A stretch of 64,000 nt of DNA, taken from the NCBI GenBank assembly GCA_965221205.1, contig OZ244870.1, positions 3,100,001-3,164,000 on the forward strand. The letters run 5' to 3'. This document shows positions 41,492-51,300 of this stretch, one piece after another (positions within the stretch are counted from its first letter, which is position 1; every line of letters starts with the position of its first letter). This DNA comes from CBDFMG01 sp965221205 [NCBI: bacterium] (GTDB taxonomy: Bacteria; SM23-31). The notes beneath the pieces were generated by a model. The model saw only the letters and a program-made list of their open reading frames with translations. It had not been told where the DNA came from and searched no databases. The position numbers and the translations under genes were made by a program.

Positions 41492-41560
41492 CCATCGGAT
41501 ATTCTCCGCATCAATTCTTTACAAAAGATTAAGTAGGATTGTGTATTAAATAAGATGTAC
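41492..41560 (-). repeat. Intergenic repeat A, copy 4 (inverted, internally deleted)
   Basis: The reverse complement gives ACATCTTA, then ACACAATCCTACTTAATC, TTGTAAAGAATTGATG and GAGAATATCCGAT. It lacks about 17 bp in the centre relative to copy 2 but keeps the order. Confidence 0.5.
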
Positions 41561-41670
41561 GTCGTTAGAACATGTTGAACAATACTTGTTAAAAATTAAG
41601 AGATACAATTAGTTTTTCCAAGTTTTTCTGTTTCATTTAGATCTAAATCAGATAATTATCATATTACAAT

Positions 41671-41706
41671 GAAGAAGACGTGCATGATTCCATACACGTC
41701 TTCTTC
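41671..41706. terminator. Strong 12-bp stem-loop, possible terminator
   Basis: GAAGAAGACGTG pairs perfectly with CACGTCTTCTTC around a 12-nt loop. It lies about 85 bp downstream of the stop of the minus-strand plug-like lipoprotein. No long T run follows on either strand, so classical rho-independent action is uncertain. Confidence 0.5.
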
Positions 41707-41790
41707 AAGAAGTTTTAATATAGCAACTGCCATTTTTAATCGGCAGCATACACACTTTTCTCAAAATGCACTTACAGGTAAATCCGCAAT

Positions 41791-42180
41791 CTACCGCAAC
41801 GTTATCATAAATACGCCCCCTGCAGCATCAGGGCCATACCGGGCTGGTGCCGTAAAGCCATCAATATATTCGATTCGAGTTACATTGTCCGCAGATAAGT
41901 TGTAGAGATAGGATTTAGTTCCTACACGGGATCCGTTCAAGTAGACCAGGGCATCAGTTCCTTGAGAAATTGCAGAAATTCTACTTCTGTCCCGCGTCAA
42001 GAGTCTCGGTCTTAGGATTTCAATCAGTTTCCAGAGCGAATCGGCATGATTTACCGTATTGATTTCTGCCTCTTCAATGATATTTCGATCTCTGCTTATT
42101 TGCTGACCGCCCGCACCGGCAGCACACCCAATATAAAGCATTAGAGCGCAAAGTGTAATAATGCCTATCAATCTTTTCAT
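41791..42180 (-). CDS. Small lipoprotein with TonB-plug-like C-terminus
   Basis: 129 residues. The signal ends in a lipobox with Cys19 (LYIGC). After a short linker comes ADSLWKLIEILRPRLLTRDR, then VYLNGSRVG, LSADNVTRIEYIDGFTAPARYG and AAGGVFMITLR. This is the pattern of the plug domain of TonB-dependent receptors without any barrel. Similar orphan lipoproteins are known in Gemmatimonadota-type genomes; function unknown, possibly binding or surface display. A broken paralogue lies upstream at 42441-42830. Confidence 0.7.
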   Translation of the reverse strand: MKRLIGIITLCALMLYIGCAAGAGGQQISRDRNIIEEAEINTVNHADSLWKLIEILRPRLLTRDRSRISAISQGTDALVYLNGSRVGTKSYLYNLSADNVTRIEYIDGFTAPARYGPDAAGGVFMITLR

Positions 42181-42440
42181 AAATCACCTATATTTACAAT
42201 CGTAATGTTTATAAAATTTTAATTGATATGCTCTATAAATTAATATAGAATAAATTTCCTAAAAAACCAAATGGAAATCCAAAATTAGCACAATAAAATC
42301 AAAATAATTATTATCTACTCAACGTGAATTCATGAAGACATACCGCTATCTCTAAAAATTACTCTGTGCGTTTACTATACAAGTTTTCAGAGTAATCTTT
42401 CCAAGAGAGAGCGTATTTGATGAATAATTGATACCATTAG

Positions 42441-42830
42441 TTATTGAGAAGTAACATCAAAAATACCGGCCCGTGCAATAGAGCAAAATTTTATAAGTGC
42501 TTCATCAGGAGGGTAATAGCAAATTTCCTGTATAGTTGAAGCATCTATATTTTGCAGTGACGCATTATCACCGAACCCGATACCATTGGAACCGGCTGCC
42601 GAAGATCGGTGTGACTGCTCCTTCATCAATTCTGCCTTCTTTTTGCCTGTCTCTGTTCAGAAGTCCCGGCTGTATACGCTGAAGAATCTCATTAGCAATC
42701 GATGCGTTTGTTGCTTGTATCTCTTCTATTGTAATTATATAACTGCTCTCTGAACCTCCTTCCCCATTGTAGCACAGGCAATGAACAGAAAAATTGCACA
42801 ACACATTGTACCAATAATACAATTACGCAT
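42441..42830 (-). pseudogene. Plug-like lipoprotein paralogue, frameshifted
   Basis: From the ATG at 42830 the signal reads MRNCIIGTMCCAIFLFIACA, a lipobox like its neighbour's. The frame stops after 31 codons, but ITIEEIQATNASIANEILQRIQPGLLNRDR continues in another frame (the counterpart of LRPRLLTRDR). A third frame ends in LQNIDASTIQEICYYPPDEA and AGIFDVTSQ. At least two frame changes. Product would have been about 125 residues. Confidence 0.6.
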
Positions 42831-43105
42831 TTCTCTTCCGTAATTTAATGAGTAAAAAAGTGATGACCTATAAAATCATAGTGTGTCCATTACCATATAG
42901 TTATAATATAGAAGTTCAATATTAAAATAGCAAAAAACCAGGCATTTAGCACAATTATCTTATTGTATTGCACGTTTGTTTTTGATTTTTCAACCTTTTA
43001 CCAGAGAACATTTAACGTTTTTTTGTCAGATTTGCACACCTCTATGATATAGCTTCAATATTTTTATGCTTGCTGGTAAATTCCCTGGTAAGAAATGTAA
43101 AGAGA

Positions 43106-43786
43106 CTATGCTATAATCCAAAATATACCTACACAGACTGCTAGCAGACTAAAACCGAGCAACATTTTGTTGTATAAAAACGCTATACGGCCGGATAATT
43201 TCTCCATAGTCAAACCAATTAGGGTGATAAAGAGCACCATTGAAAGGATCGTACCTACTGCATAACCGCTGAGGTAAACTGCAGAAGTAACCGTTGATGG
43301 CAACGCTAGCGCGGGCAATATACCGAACAGGTGCGAACTTCCTGCAACCCCATGGATAAAACCAATTGAAAGAGCAGTATGGCTATGATTGTGAGAATGA
43401 TTCGCGGAATGATCCCCGGATTTTGGATGCACATGAATGTGCAAATGCTGTATCTCATTGTCTTCCTGATCGTGTTTGTGCTCGTGGGCATTAACCTTAT
43501 TGGTTATGAGCTTTTTTATTCCCCACATACCGATACCAATTAATATGACTCCGACAAACCGTTCACTCCATGACGAAATTAACTCCACTGGTATGAACTC
43601 ATGGCCAAGAAGTGCCAATACACCGATAATAAATATTCCAATGGTATGACCAAGTCCCCACAAAAATCCGGTTTTCCATGAAGATTTCCCTTTATCGAAC
43701 GATAACGGAGCAACGGCAGACAGATGGTCGGGCCCTGACAATACATGTAATGATCCGGCTATAAATCCGGTTATCCCATAAATCAT
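43106..43786 (-). CDS. NicO/UreH-like nickel or cobalt transporter
   Basis: 226 residues with about six membrane segments. The first carries HVLSGPDHLSAVAPL, the metal-path motif of the NicO/HoxN/UreH group, and the second WGLGHTIGIFIIG. A cytoplasmic or periplasmic loop at residues about 98-135 is rich in His (HEHKHD, HLHIHVHP, HSHNHSH). A second HGVAGSSHLFGILP motif opens the C-terminal half. Probably moves Ni2+ or Co2+; direction not decidable. No nickel enzyme is encoded nearby. Frame intact. Confidence 0.8.
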   Translation of the reverse strand: MIYGITGFIAGSLHVLSGPDHLSAVAPLSFDKGKSSWKTGFLWGLGHTIGIFIIGVLALLGHEFIPVELISSWSERFVGVILIGIGMWGIKKLITNKVNAHEHKHDQEDNEIQHLHIHVHPKSGDHSANHSHNHSHTALSIGFIHGVAGSSHLFGILPALALPSTVTSAVYLSGYAVGTILSMVLFITLIGLTMEKLSGRIAFLYNKMLLGFSLLAVCVGIFWIIA

Positions 43787-44362
43787 AATCGTACTACTAC
43801 TTTCTTCCGACTATCTTTATTTCAATATAGTGATTGCTGCCACTTGACGTTACCTCACCAATGTAGGGGACAGAACAAGTTGGACTGCTTTAGGCTTAAA
43901 GTTAAGAGGCAGATTGGTTCATGTTTGGGTGATCTGGTTAACGGAAATAAGTCCAAGACTTATTGGAATTAATTAGAGTTCATCTTGAAGACCTGATTCA
44001 TAATTTGTACCATTATTGAACCGTTTAAACTGTTTTTTGCTGCAAATGCTATAGCTAATTATAGAAAAATGAGTTACGACGAATTAAAAACAATTTGAAA
44101 TAATTTTACTGTTGTATTAGTAATATGGTATAAAACTTTCTCATATACGATATTTGTGAACAATTTCATATTATGAAAATTCCATTCTTATTTATAATGT
44201 ATATAAAAAGAGCCTTATCTATAATTTTTATTTGTTTAGTAATGTATAGAATGAACGAATTATACGTTAACGTATGTGTGAGTTAAAGAGTGAATACACA
44301 CATCATCTCATTTTAAAATAGTATGATAACACATATAATTTCAAACAATAAATGGTGTAGTG
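43787..44362. other. Intergenic, no gene seen
   Basis: About 575 bp of A+T-rich DNA between the NicO-like gene and the cold-shock pseudogene. I see no frame with recognisable content. Confidence 0.45.
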
Positions 44363-44569
44363 TCAGGGAAGAGCAATTCTGATTTTTACTGCACGCGACT
44401 CTCTGTCTTTAAACTCTTCAATAACAAATTCAACGGTATCGCCCACCTCAAAGGATTGGATGTCTACTCATTCAAGGCAAAACTTGTTAAAAAAATATTC
44501 TTCACCAGATTCAGAGCGAATGAATCCAACTCCCTGCTTTGGAGATAGACGTTCGATTTTACTTTTCAT
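44363..44569 (-). pseudogene. Cold-shock domain protein with internal TGA
   Basis: A 68-codon frame from ATG at 44569: MKSKIERLSPKQGVGFIRSE, then GEEYFFNKFCLE, a TGA, then VDIQSFEVGDTVEFVIEEF and ESRAVKIRIALP. The RNP1-like GVGFIRSESGEEYFF region and the VGDTVEF strand identify a CspA-like RNA-binding fold. The TGA stands where Gly is usual (GGA to TGA by one change). Truncated to 34 residues the product would lack half the barrel. Confidence 0.7.
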
Positions 44570-44861
44570 ACTATCTGCATTTCTCGTTTTGAGATTGAAG
44601 TATAGTAAGATATTCTGATCATATCGACCCTATACCTATGCGACTGCGACCGAGCTGCATCACGGTAATATATACAAATTGAGAAACGTTTAACACTTTG
44701 GATAATTGCAACTTATGAATAGAAGAAAACTCATTTAAGATAATTAATCGAATATGCTAAAAGCTGAATACATGTGAAGCTGGTACATTTCAAGAACAAT
44801 TTTGCAAAAGTTGTGTATTAATGCGTCATGATCTAACGGGATTTCTTAGGCCAAACAAGTG

Positions 44862-45758
44862 TTACTGTGTTATATCACTTACATATGCATTATGGATTTT
44901 CTGAGTAGTTGTATCCTGTGCAAAAACTACTATTTGCATGGAGTTTATGCTCATGTTATGCATTTTCTTTCGAAATGTAAAGGGGCTGTAATTTTTCTCG
45001 AGCGTAGTGAGCCACTTTTCATTTTGGACTGTTATGTCACGGATGTCAAATTTGTGGCGGGCACTTCCTTGTTCATCAGGGACGAATTCTTCAAGTTTCC
45101 GCACTACTTTTTGATGACTCTTTATGCGGTTTTTTCCAAGAAAGTCTACGTCATTCTCAACGAGCGCAATAATGTACTTTGTATTTTCGGGTTGATTTGA
45201 AACTGTAATATCTGCAACAATTAAATTGTCGTTAACCAGTGATGCTTCTGTCCGCAGTGTCAAGAGAGGTTCTTCCTCAAGTCGGGACTTTAACTCCTGA
45301 TAATAACTCTGATAGTATCTGTACGCGGTTGTGTCATTCCCTCCGCCGCGAAACTTCTCTTCCCCATCGAAAAATGTCATTGGCACCCGGTACACATCGT
45401 ATTCAAACCGTCTCAAATGGGAATACCTGTTTTCCATCGGATCGGGTGCCGGAATATTTACGTGATACTCCAAAATCGCAAGGTATGTATCGCCATACGA
45501 CTCAAGAAGGCCGTCAAGCGCAAGTGCAATTCCAAGGCATGGCGGGCATTCCGAACCGGTAAACGATTCGAGCAGAACTGTTTTACCTTTCCAGTCAAAA
45601 TCCGGTTCAAATGGTTCATGAGTAAACGTTATACCGGTAACCGGTACAATTTTTTCCGAAATCTTTTCATTACCGCAGACAAAAAAGAGTGGAATAGTTA
45701 ACCATAGTAATAATACATTGAATCTACAACTGAACGAAAAAAATAGCATTGTCAGCAT
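44862..45758 (-). CDS. Thioredoxin-like lipoprotein (Omp28-type) with CPPC motif
   Basis: 298 residues. Hydrophobic signal with lipobox Cys28 (FFVCG). After KTVLLESFTGSECPPCLG comes a thioredoxin-like fold with Cys71 and Cys74; LAILEYHVNIPAPDPM and VPMTFFDGEEKF match the Omp28 type, where the cis-Pro precedes TFFDG. The C-terminal half is a beta-sandwich (LIVADITVSNQ, YIIALVENDV). Probably a periplasmic redox or outer-membrane-associated protein of unknown partner. Frame intact. Confidence 0.75.
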   Translation of the reverse strand: MLTMLFFSFSCRFNVLLLWLTIPLFFVCGNEKISEKIVPVTGITFTHEPFEPDFDWKGKTVLLESFTGSECPPCLGIALALDGLLESYGDTYLAILEYHVNIPAPDPMENRYSHLRRFEYDVYRVPMTFFDGEEKFRGGGNDTTAYRYYQSYYQELKSRLEEEPLLTLRTEASLVNDNLIVADITVSNQPENTKYIIALVENDVDFLGKNRIKSHQKVVRKLEEFVPDEQGSARHKFDIRDITVQNEKWLTTLEKNYSPFTFRKKMHNMSINSMQIVVFAQDTTTQKIHNAYVSDITQ

Positions 45759-46008
45759 CCAAATTTTTTGTGAGCGTTTAAATGATAAGAATCTATAACA
45801 CTTTAACCACGAAGAATTGTTCCTGTATTATTTGAACTGATGTAATTTCGTATTTCTAAATGTACGAAAATTTTACTTAAACGCAATAAAAGGTGCAGCA
45901 AAACAAAAATATCGGGAACTATTTTTCGATCTAATCTGTGCCATTAATTGAAGGTAGCAGACATTTCATTAAGTTTTACCAAACTTTTTGTACTATGTGA
46001 AGGACGTT

Positions 46009-47178
46009 ATGCGGCATCACAAAACAATTTTACTTTTGGTTTTTGTTCTAACAGGATCGATTTTCTTTTCCTGCAGTGAGAATTCCGTTACAAACCCAAA
46101 CACTTCGCCTAAAGAAATCCGAGAATTTCCGGAACCGTTGACATTAACAGATCAGGAAATTACTGGGTTATCCAACGACTTCGGAATCAGTTTATTCAAA
46201 GAAATTAATAATTCTAAAGAATTAGACAATGTGTTTATTTCACCCCTCAGTGTGTCAGTGGCGCTGGCAATGACGTATAATGGCACTTCTGGGACAACAG
46301 AAGAAGCAATGAGATCAGTGCTGCAATAGTGCTGCAATATGGTGACTTGTCTTATGAGGAGATTAATGAATCATATCGCTATATTACAAATCTCTTGCTT
46401 ACACTTGACGATAAAATTGAATTCCAGATCGGAAACTCGATCTGGATTGATGATTTTTTCAGCGTTGAAAATACCTTTATTGACATCAACAGGACTTATT
46501 TTGATGCTGATGTTGTAACACTTGAACTCCAAAGTCCCAAAGCACTAAATACAATTAATAATTGGGTAAATACAAAAACAAATGAAAAAATCCCAAAAAT
46601 TCTTGATTCAATAAAAGGCAATATAGTAATGTTTCTCATCAGTACAATCTATTTCAAAGGGGATTGGACAAGCCAATTTAATGTGCAGGACACAGTTGAA
46701 GATGATTTTTTCTCCTTGATGGCAGTGTGAAATCTACATTGATGATGTCTCAGTAAAATGGCTTTGGTTATTACTCAGATGCTGATGTTCAAGTTGTCAA
46801 TTTACCGTACGGTGGACAGGCATTCAATATGATTATAGCACTCTGTGATGAAGAGGTCGATATCAATTCATTTATCTCCCAGATAGATTTCAATAAGCTG
46901 CAGGAGTGGATAGATGGATTCTATGAAGAGGATGTTAATCTTACGATGCAAAAATTCAAATTTGAATACGAAAAAACATTAAACGAAGTATTAAAAACGC
47001 TAGGTATGGAAGTCGCTTTTTCAGTTGGAGAGGCAAATTTTGCAACAATCAATCCTGATGAAGATTTATATATTGATGAAGCCAAACACAGCACTTTTAT
47101 CGATGTCAATGAAGAAGGAACCGAAGCTGCTGCTACAACATCAGTTGGTACAGGGACTACTTCTGCTCCACAGCTAAT
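46009..47178 (+). pseudogene. Serpin lipoprotein, three lesions and cut off in the reactive loop
   Basis: ATG at 46009 has GAAGGA upstream and a lipobox signal (SIFFSC). Serpin blocks: NVFISPLSVSVALAMTYNGT, FQIGNSIWID, INNWVNTKTNEKIPKIL, MFLISTIYFKGDWTSQF, and the inhibitory hinge EEGTEAAATTSV. Lesions: an 11-bp tandem duplication at 46317-46338 shifts the frame; another shift at about 46728; and TAA in MMSQ-stop-NGFGYYS near 46756. After the hinge the sequence changes abruptly to G+C-rich DNA near 47175, so the scissile bond region and the C-terminal DRPFLF strands are missing. The hinge Ala-rich segment shows the ancestor was an inhibitory serpin. Confidence 0.8.
46317..46338 (+). repeat. 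11-bp tandem duplication causing frameshift
   Basis: AGTGCTGCAAT is perfectly repeated head to tail. Deleting one copy joins MRSVLQ to YGDLSYEEINE in one serpin frame. Confidence 0.8.
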
Positions 47179-47229
47179 CGAGCGTCCTCCCGAACCCCGA
47201 TCCAGAACATATAGAGCCGCGAGGATGTG

Positions 47230-47499
47230 AGGTCCTCGGGAAACACCCGGGCCGCAGTCTCCGAACGCGTTTCGCATCGCCTTCCGGTCGGCAGAGGTAA
47301 CAGATCGGAGCGCGGCGGTGCTGTCCGGCTCGCACACAGCCTGACAACTGGCTGCTACTGCATCATCGGTGGTTGCGCGGCAAGCTTGTCCACATGCATC
47401 GTGTGAAGGCTCGGCAAGACACGGGACCTATCGCATCACGCACGAGGACAATCTCGTAAGGGTCCTTCAGGTCACGGAGGCCAATCTCAACGCCTAGCG
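47230..47499. other. Island left end, no confident gene
   Basis: G+C-rich. A minus-strand frame ending around 47190 (AALRSVTSADRKAMRNAFGD) and a short plus-strand frame ending near 47496 (YRITHEDNLVRVLQVTEANL) both look coding-like but match nothing I recognise; they may be fragments of other element genes. Confidence 0.35.
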
Positions 47500-50400
47500 T
47501 CAGAGCTTGGCCTTCGTGATGAGGGCGGTAATTTTTGCGGAGTCGATACTTCCATTTGCTTCGTCGCGCGTAATGATCAGTGTGCCGTTCTCGCCGCTCC
47601 CCTCTTCCAGCGGCATAATGCCATGAGCTCGGTACCATCCGAGTTTCTCTTCCCACCGGCGGCGGTAGCTGGGCACATGCAGCATCCCGCAGTGCTCCCA
47701 GTAGAACGTCGATCCTGACTCCATGTCCTCAATGGTGAAATCTGGGTATTTGGTGACGCCCTCGATGGTGAGCGGCTGTTCGTAGCCATACTCGACGCCA
47801 TTATTGGCAAGATGGTCCGCGATGATCACTTCAGACTTTGAGCGCACCATTTCGCCGCACGCGGTGCGGTGGATCAGATATTCCTCGAAGAAGAGGCCAT
47901 TGAACTCGACGAGTGACGGCGCGACGAAGAGGTTGGTCAAGCGCCGCGCGGTTTCGGAGCGGTCGTCCGAAGAGTACTTGTGCAACTCGGTGCGCTCGCC
48001 CTGGTGCAGGATGACGATGCGGTCCTTCTGGCGCGTGAGTGCGGTATAGAGCAGTTCGCGCGACAGCAGGCGGCAAGGGTTCGGCAACACGAGGATGACC
48101 GTACCGAACTGGCTGCCCTGGGATTTGTGAACCGTCAGCGCATAGGCGAGTTCGAGGATCGGATTGCCTTCTTCCACAAAGTCACGACTGGTGAAGTCGT
48201 ACTTGAAGCCTGGTTGTGAAGAGAACTCGACCTCGAGTTTGTGGCGCATGTCCGGTAGCCCTTTCTTACGGAAGAAGCCGACGGCCATGCCGATCTCACC
48301 GTTGGCGATATAGGCGTCATCCTTTTCCGGGTAAACCTTGCGACGGTCGGTGTTGACAAGGTTGATGACCTTGTCTCCGTAGACGATCTCCTCGGACCCC
48401 ATAGGCTTGGGATATTTGCGCTGCCATCCCTCCTTGCGGGCAGCATCGATCATCGCCTGTCGGAACTGCTTGTGAATGAGCCGATTCAGGTCGGGCACAC
48501 CATGGGCCGCCGACCGCACCGGCGAGAGGATCTGCCAGCTCTCGGACGTCTCTGCTGCACCGACCTTTTCGCCCTTGCGAGGGTTGAAGAAACGCATGTC
48601 GTTCCAAGCCACACCCCCGAGTGTGGCATCGAAGCCAGCGATGTCATCGGCTCCTGTAAGAGCCGGCGTTCCGTCGGCGCGTTTCAGTTCGTTCACCAAC
48701 ACCTCGACGAGGTGCGAGCGCATATCGTTAGCGGTCTGCCACTGCACGAAGCGAACGTGCCGGCTCTGGCCGGTGCGCACCACCTTGTCGAACACATCAT
48801 CCTCGCCCGCTGCAATGGGCGAGCCGCTGAACCATTCGGCGAACTGCAGATCCTCGCGATCCTCTCCCGCTTGTCGGTGGCGGATGGTCAATTCGGCATA
48901 GCCGGGGCCGACGCGCGGGAACTTCTCGGTGACGCCTTCCGGCGCGAGGTGCTTGACAATGTCCACGTCCACGAACGGCCGACCGGCGCCAATCGGCGGG
49001 AGCTGGCGGGGGTCACCGATGAGAATCAATCGGTGGACGCCCTTGAGCGCCTGGATCAGCGCCGCGAGCATCTCTTCGGTCAGCATCGAAGCCTCGTCAA
49101 TGATGACCGTGCGCGCGCCCGCCTCGGTTGGTTTGTCCGAAAGGCGATAGCGACCGGTCGCGCCGTCGTAGCGGTGCGGACTCAGGAACTGGGCAATCGT
49201 GTAGCCTTTGAGCTTGAGGCCCTTGGCGGACTGTTCCATGTACACGCGGGCCTTTCCGGTCGGCGCGAGCAGCAAGATTTCACCCGCTTTGACTTCCGGG
49301 TGCGAACAGAGCACCGACAACAAGGTGGTCTTGCCGGTTCCGGCGGGGCCGATCAGCACGGAGAGCCGCGCCTCTGCGAGCTCGGTCAGCGCGGCGGTCT
49401 TCTCTGCCCGGGCGCTTTCTTCCAGTTCATCGGGTTCTCCCGCCGACTGGGCGGGGAGGTGTGTGTCGAGGAGCTTCTGCCAGTCGGCCGCGACGGTCAT
49501 GCGCTTTCCCTTGAGTCGCTTGTCGACCATCTTCCGGATGGTCGCGCCCATCTGCGTCAGCCGGCCCAGCTGCAGAGCCGGAGCACTATCGGCCATGGCG
49601 ATCTCGCCGACCGCATCCCCGAAGTCGTCCTTGACGACGTTCATCAGGTCGGCGTCCACCTCGCAAGGCGGCTTGAGCGTGAGAGCGCGGATGTCGAGGA
49701 CAATCTGTTTCTGCGGAAGGAGCGTGTTGCCGGCGCCGGCAGCGCCTTCCAGAACCTTAACGGTGAATGAGCGGACCCGGCGCGCATCCGTTCCGGCGTC
49801 CAAGGCCGTCGGCGCAGGCAAGGGGTGCTTCTTTCGGATGACCTCGTCCGGGAAGATACCGCGGTCAACGGTCCAGACGCTGACAGGGTCGACGGTGAGG
49901 CGTGTCAGTTCGTAGAGCAGGTACGGGTTGGAGAGGATGGCCGCATCGCTCGTGTCGATTCCGGCCTTGGCACGCTCCTCCTGAACATAGAGTGCGGTCG
50001 CCTGCTCCGTGGTGATCTCGAAGCGGCTCACAAGTTTGAGCAGCGCACGTCGATCATCGGGTAGTCGGGACCACTTGCTGCACAGCGTCTTGCCGATGCT
50101 CTTGGCCAACGGTTCTGGCAGGTGCTTCTTGGGGTCGGCAAACATCTTGGCGACCAACGGCCAGGGATCGGCGTTGTCGCCAGCCTTCTCGGCGATGGCG
50201 CGGGCGACGAAAGTGCCGAACTCCAACCCGAACGCGGACAGTGCCGAGCCGAGCCCGGGGCACGGCCCTCGCGCCTTCCACAGTTCACCGAGCCGTGCGT
50301 CGATCCACGTCAGGCACTGATCCCACTGCCCTGGCAGGACGCCCTTGGCCTTGCGAAGCGATTCGGCGCACGCGAGTAATGATGCAATCGCACCGTCATG

Positions 50401-51251
50401 GCTAACCAATTGCGAGGCGTGGGAGAACTCAAGGAGTCGGTCGTCTGGTGAGAACGCGGCGATCTTTGCCGGGTCGAACTCTGGATCTTCATCCGCCTTC
50501 TTGATGGCCGCGTGATACGGCAGCAGGAAGCCGTCCTTGAAGCCGGGGCGGATGGAGTGCTGGACCATACGCTCCCACAACATCGAGCGCAGTTTGCCCT
50601 CAATATCCTTCGTCGTGTAGTCGTACTCCTGCACGGCGCCGACATGCAGCACCCGTCCGGCACCGACCAGGATGCGGCCACCGGCTGAGTCCTCCACGAA
50701 CGGCACCTGCTTGGCGTAGAAGAAGCAGAGGGAATACTTGGGCTTGAGGTGGCCAGCGAAACAGTCGAGCAGGGCCGTTTGGTTATCATGATTCTGAATC
50801 CACTGCGTCTTGAAGCCCAGGTCGGGTTCGCGTTCCATCTGGACATCAAGCTTGTGCTGCTCGCCCAGGACCTCCATCGTCTCGCGAAGCATCCAGGAGA
50901 ATGGCACCGCCGGCGCAGAGTAGCGTGGATGGCGAAGCGGCGTTGGCTTCAAGTGGCCGTAGCTCGTCCCAGGGCCGCGGTTGTGGAGATGATTGGCCAC
51001 GCGGCGGGTATACTCACAAAGGGCACCATGAAACCGACGCGCTCGGAGACACACGCCGGCCACTTTGCCTGCGGGAGATCCTTGATGCTCTTGCCCGCAA
51101 CGGATTCCTCTGCATCGTCGTTCCGGGTTTTTGCAATGCGCTTCAGCTTAAGGCAAGCACCATTCAATTGCGGCGCGGCACAGACGCGCCCGTCCCATCC
51201 GGTGTCGTGCCAAGGGACGCGGATGGAGATGTGTCTCAATGGGTAGTTCAT
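47500..51251 (-). pseudogene. Giant RecD-like SF1 helicase with nuclease-like C-terminus, one frameshift
   Basis: The longest single frame runs from 51063, but the N-terminus lies in another frame: from ATG at 51251 MNYPLRHISIRVPWHD leads to ERVGFMVPF, which joins EYTRRVANH if two bases (GT) near 51018 are dropped. Together about 1250 residues. An unfamiliar N-terminal domain of about 500 residues is followed by RecD/UvrD helicase motifs: Walker A GPAGTGKTTLL (near 49340), Walker B VIIDEASML, GDPRQLPPIGAGRPF, and UvrD_C_2-type ALTVHKSQGSQFGTV and YTALTRQKDRIVIL. The last 150 residues resemble a PD-(D/E)XK nuclease: RSKSEVIIADHL, YPDFTIED, YWEHCGML, with the Lys possibly displaced to EEKLGWY. 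Likely DNA unwinding and cleavage, plausibly phage defence (inference). If the single frameshift is an error, the gene is intact. Confidence 0.75.
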
Positions 51252-51300
51252 TAGGTTCCTCCTCTGATATGGCTACAAACTGGTAGCATCATCTTGCTTT

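Larger units (their letters stand above)
41342..41790. other. Intergenic with repeat A copy 4 and a strong hairpin
   Basis: About 450 bp without a gene. It contains the inverted repeat A relic (41492-41560) and a 12-bp perfect stem-loop (41671-41706). The left part is the probable promoter region of fhs. Confidence 0.5.

Noticed and set aside
48472-49770. 432-codon plus-strand frame opposite the helicase
   Set aside because: G+C-rich DNA produces long antisense frames; this one shows no family motif, while the other strand carries complete helicase motifs.
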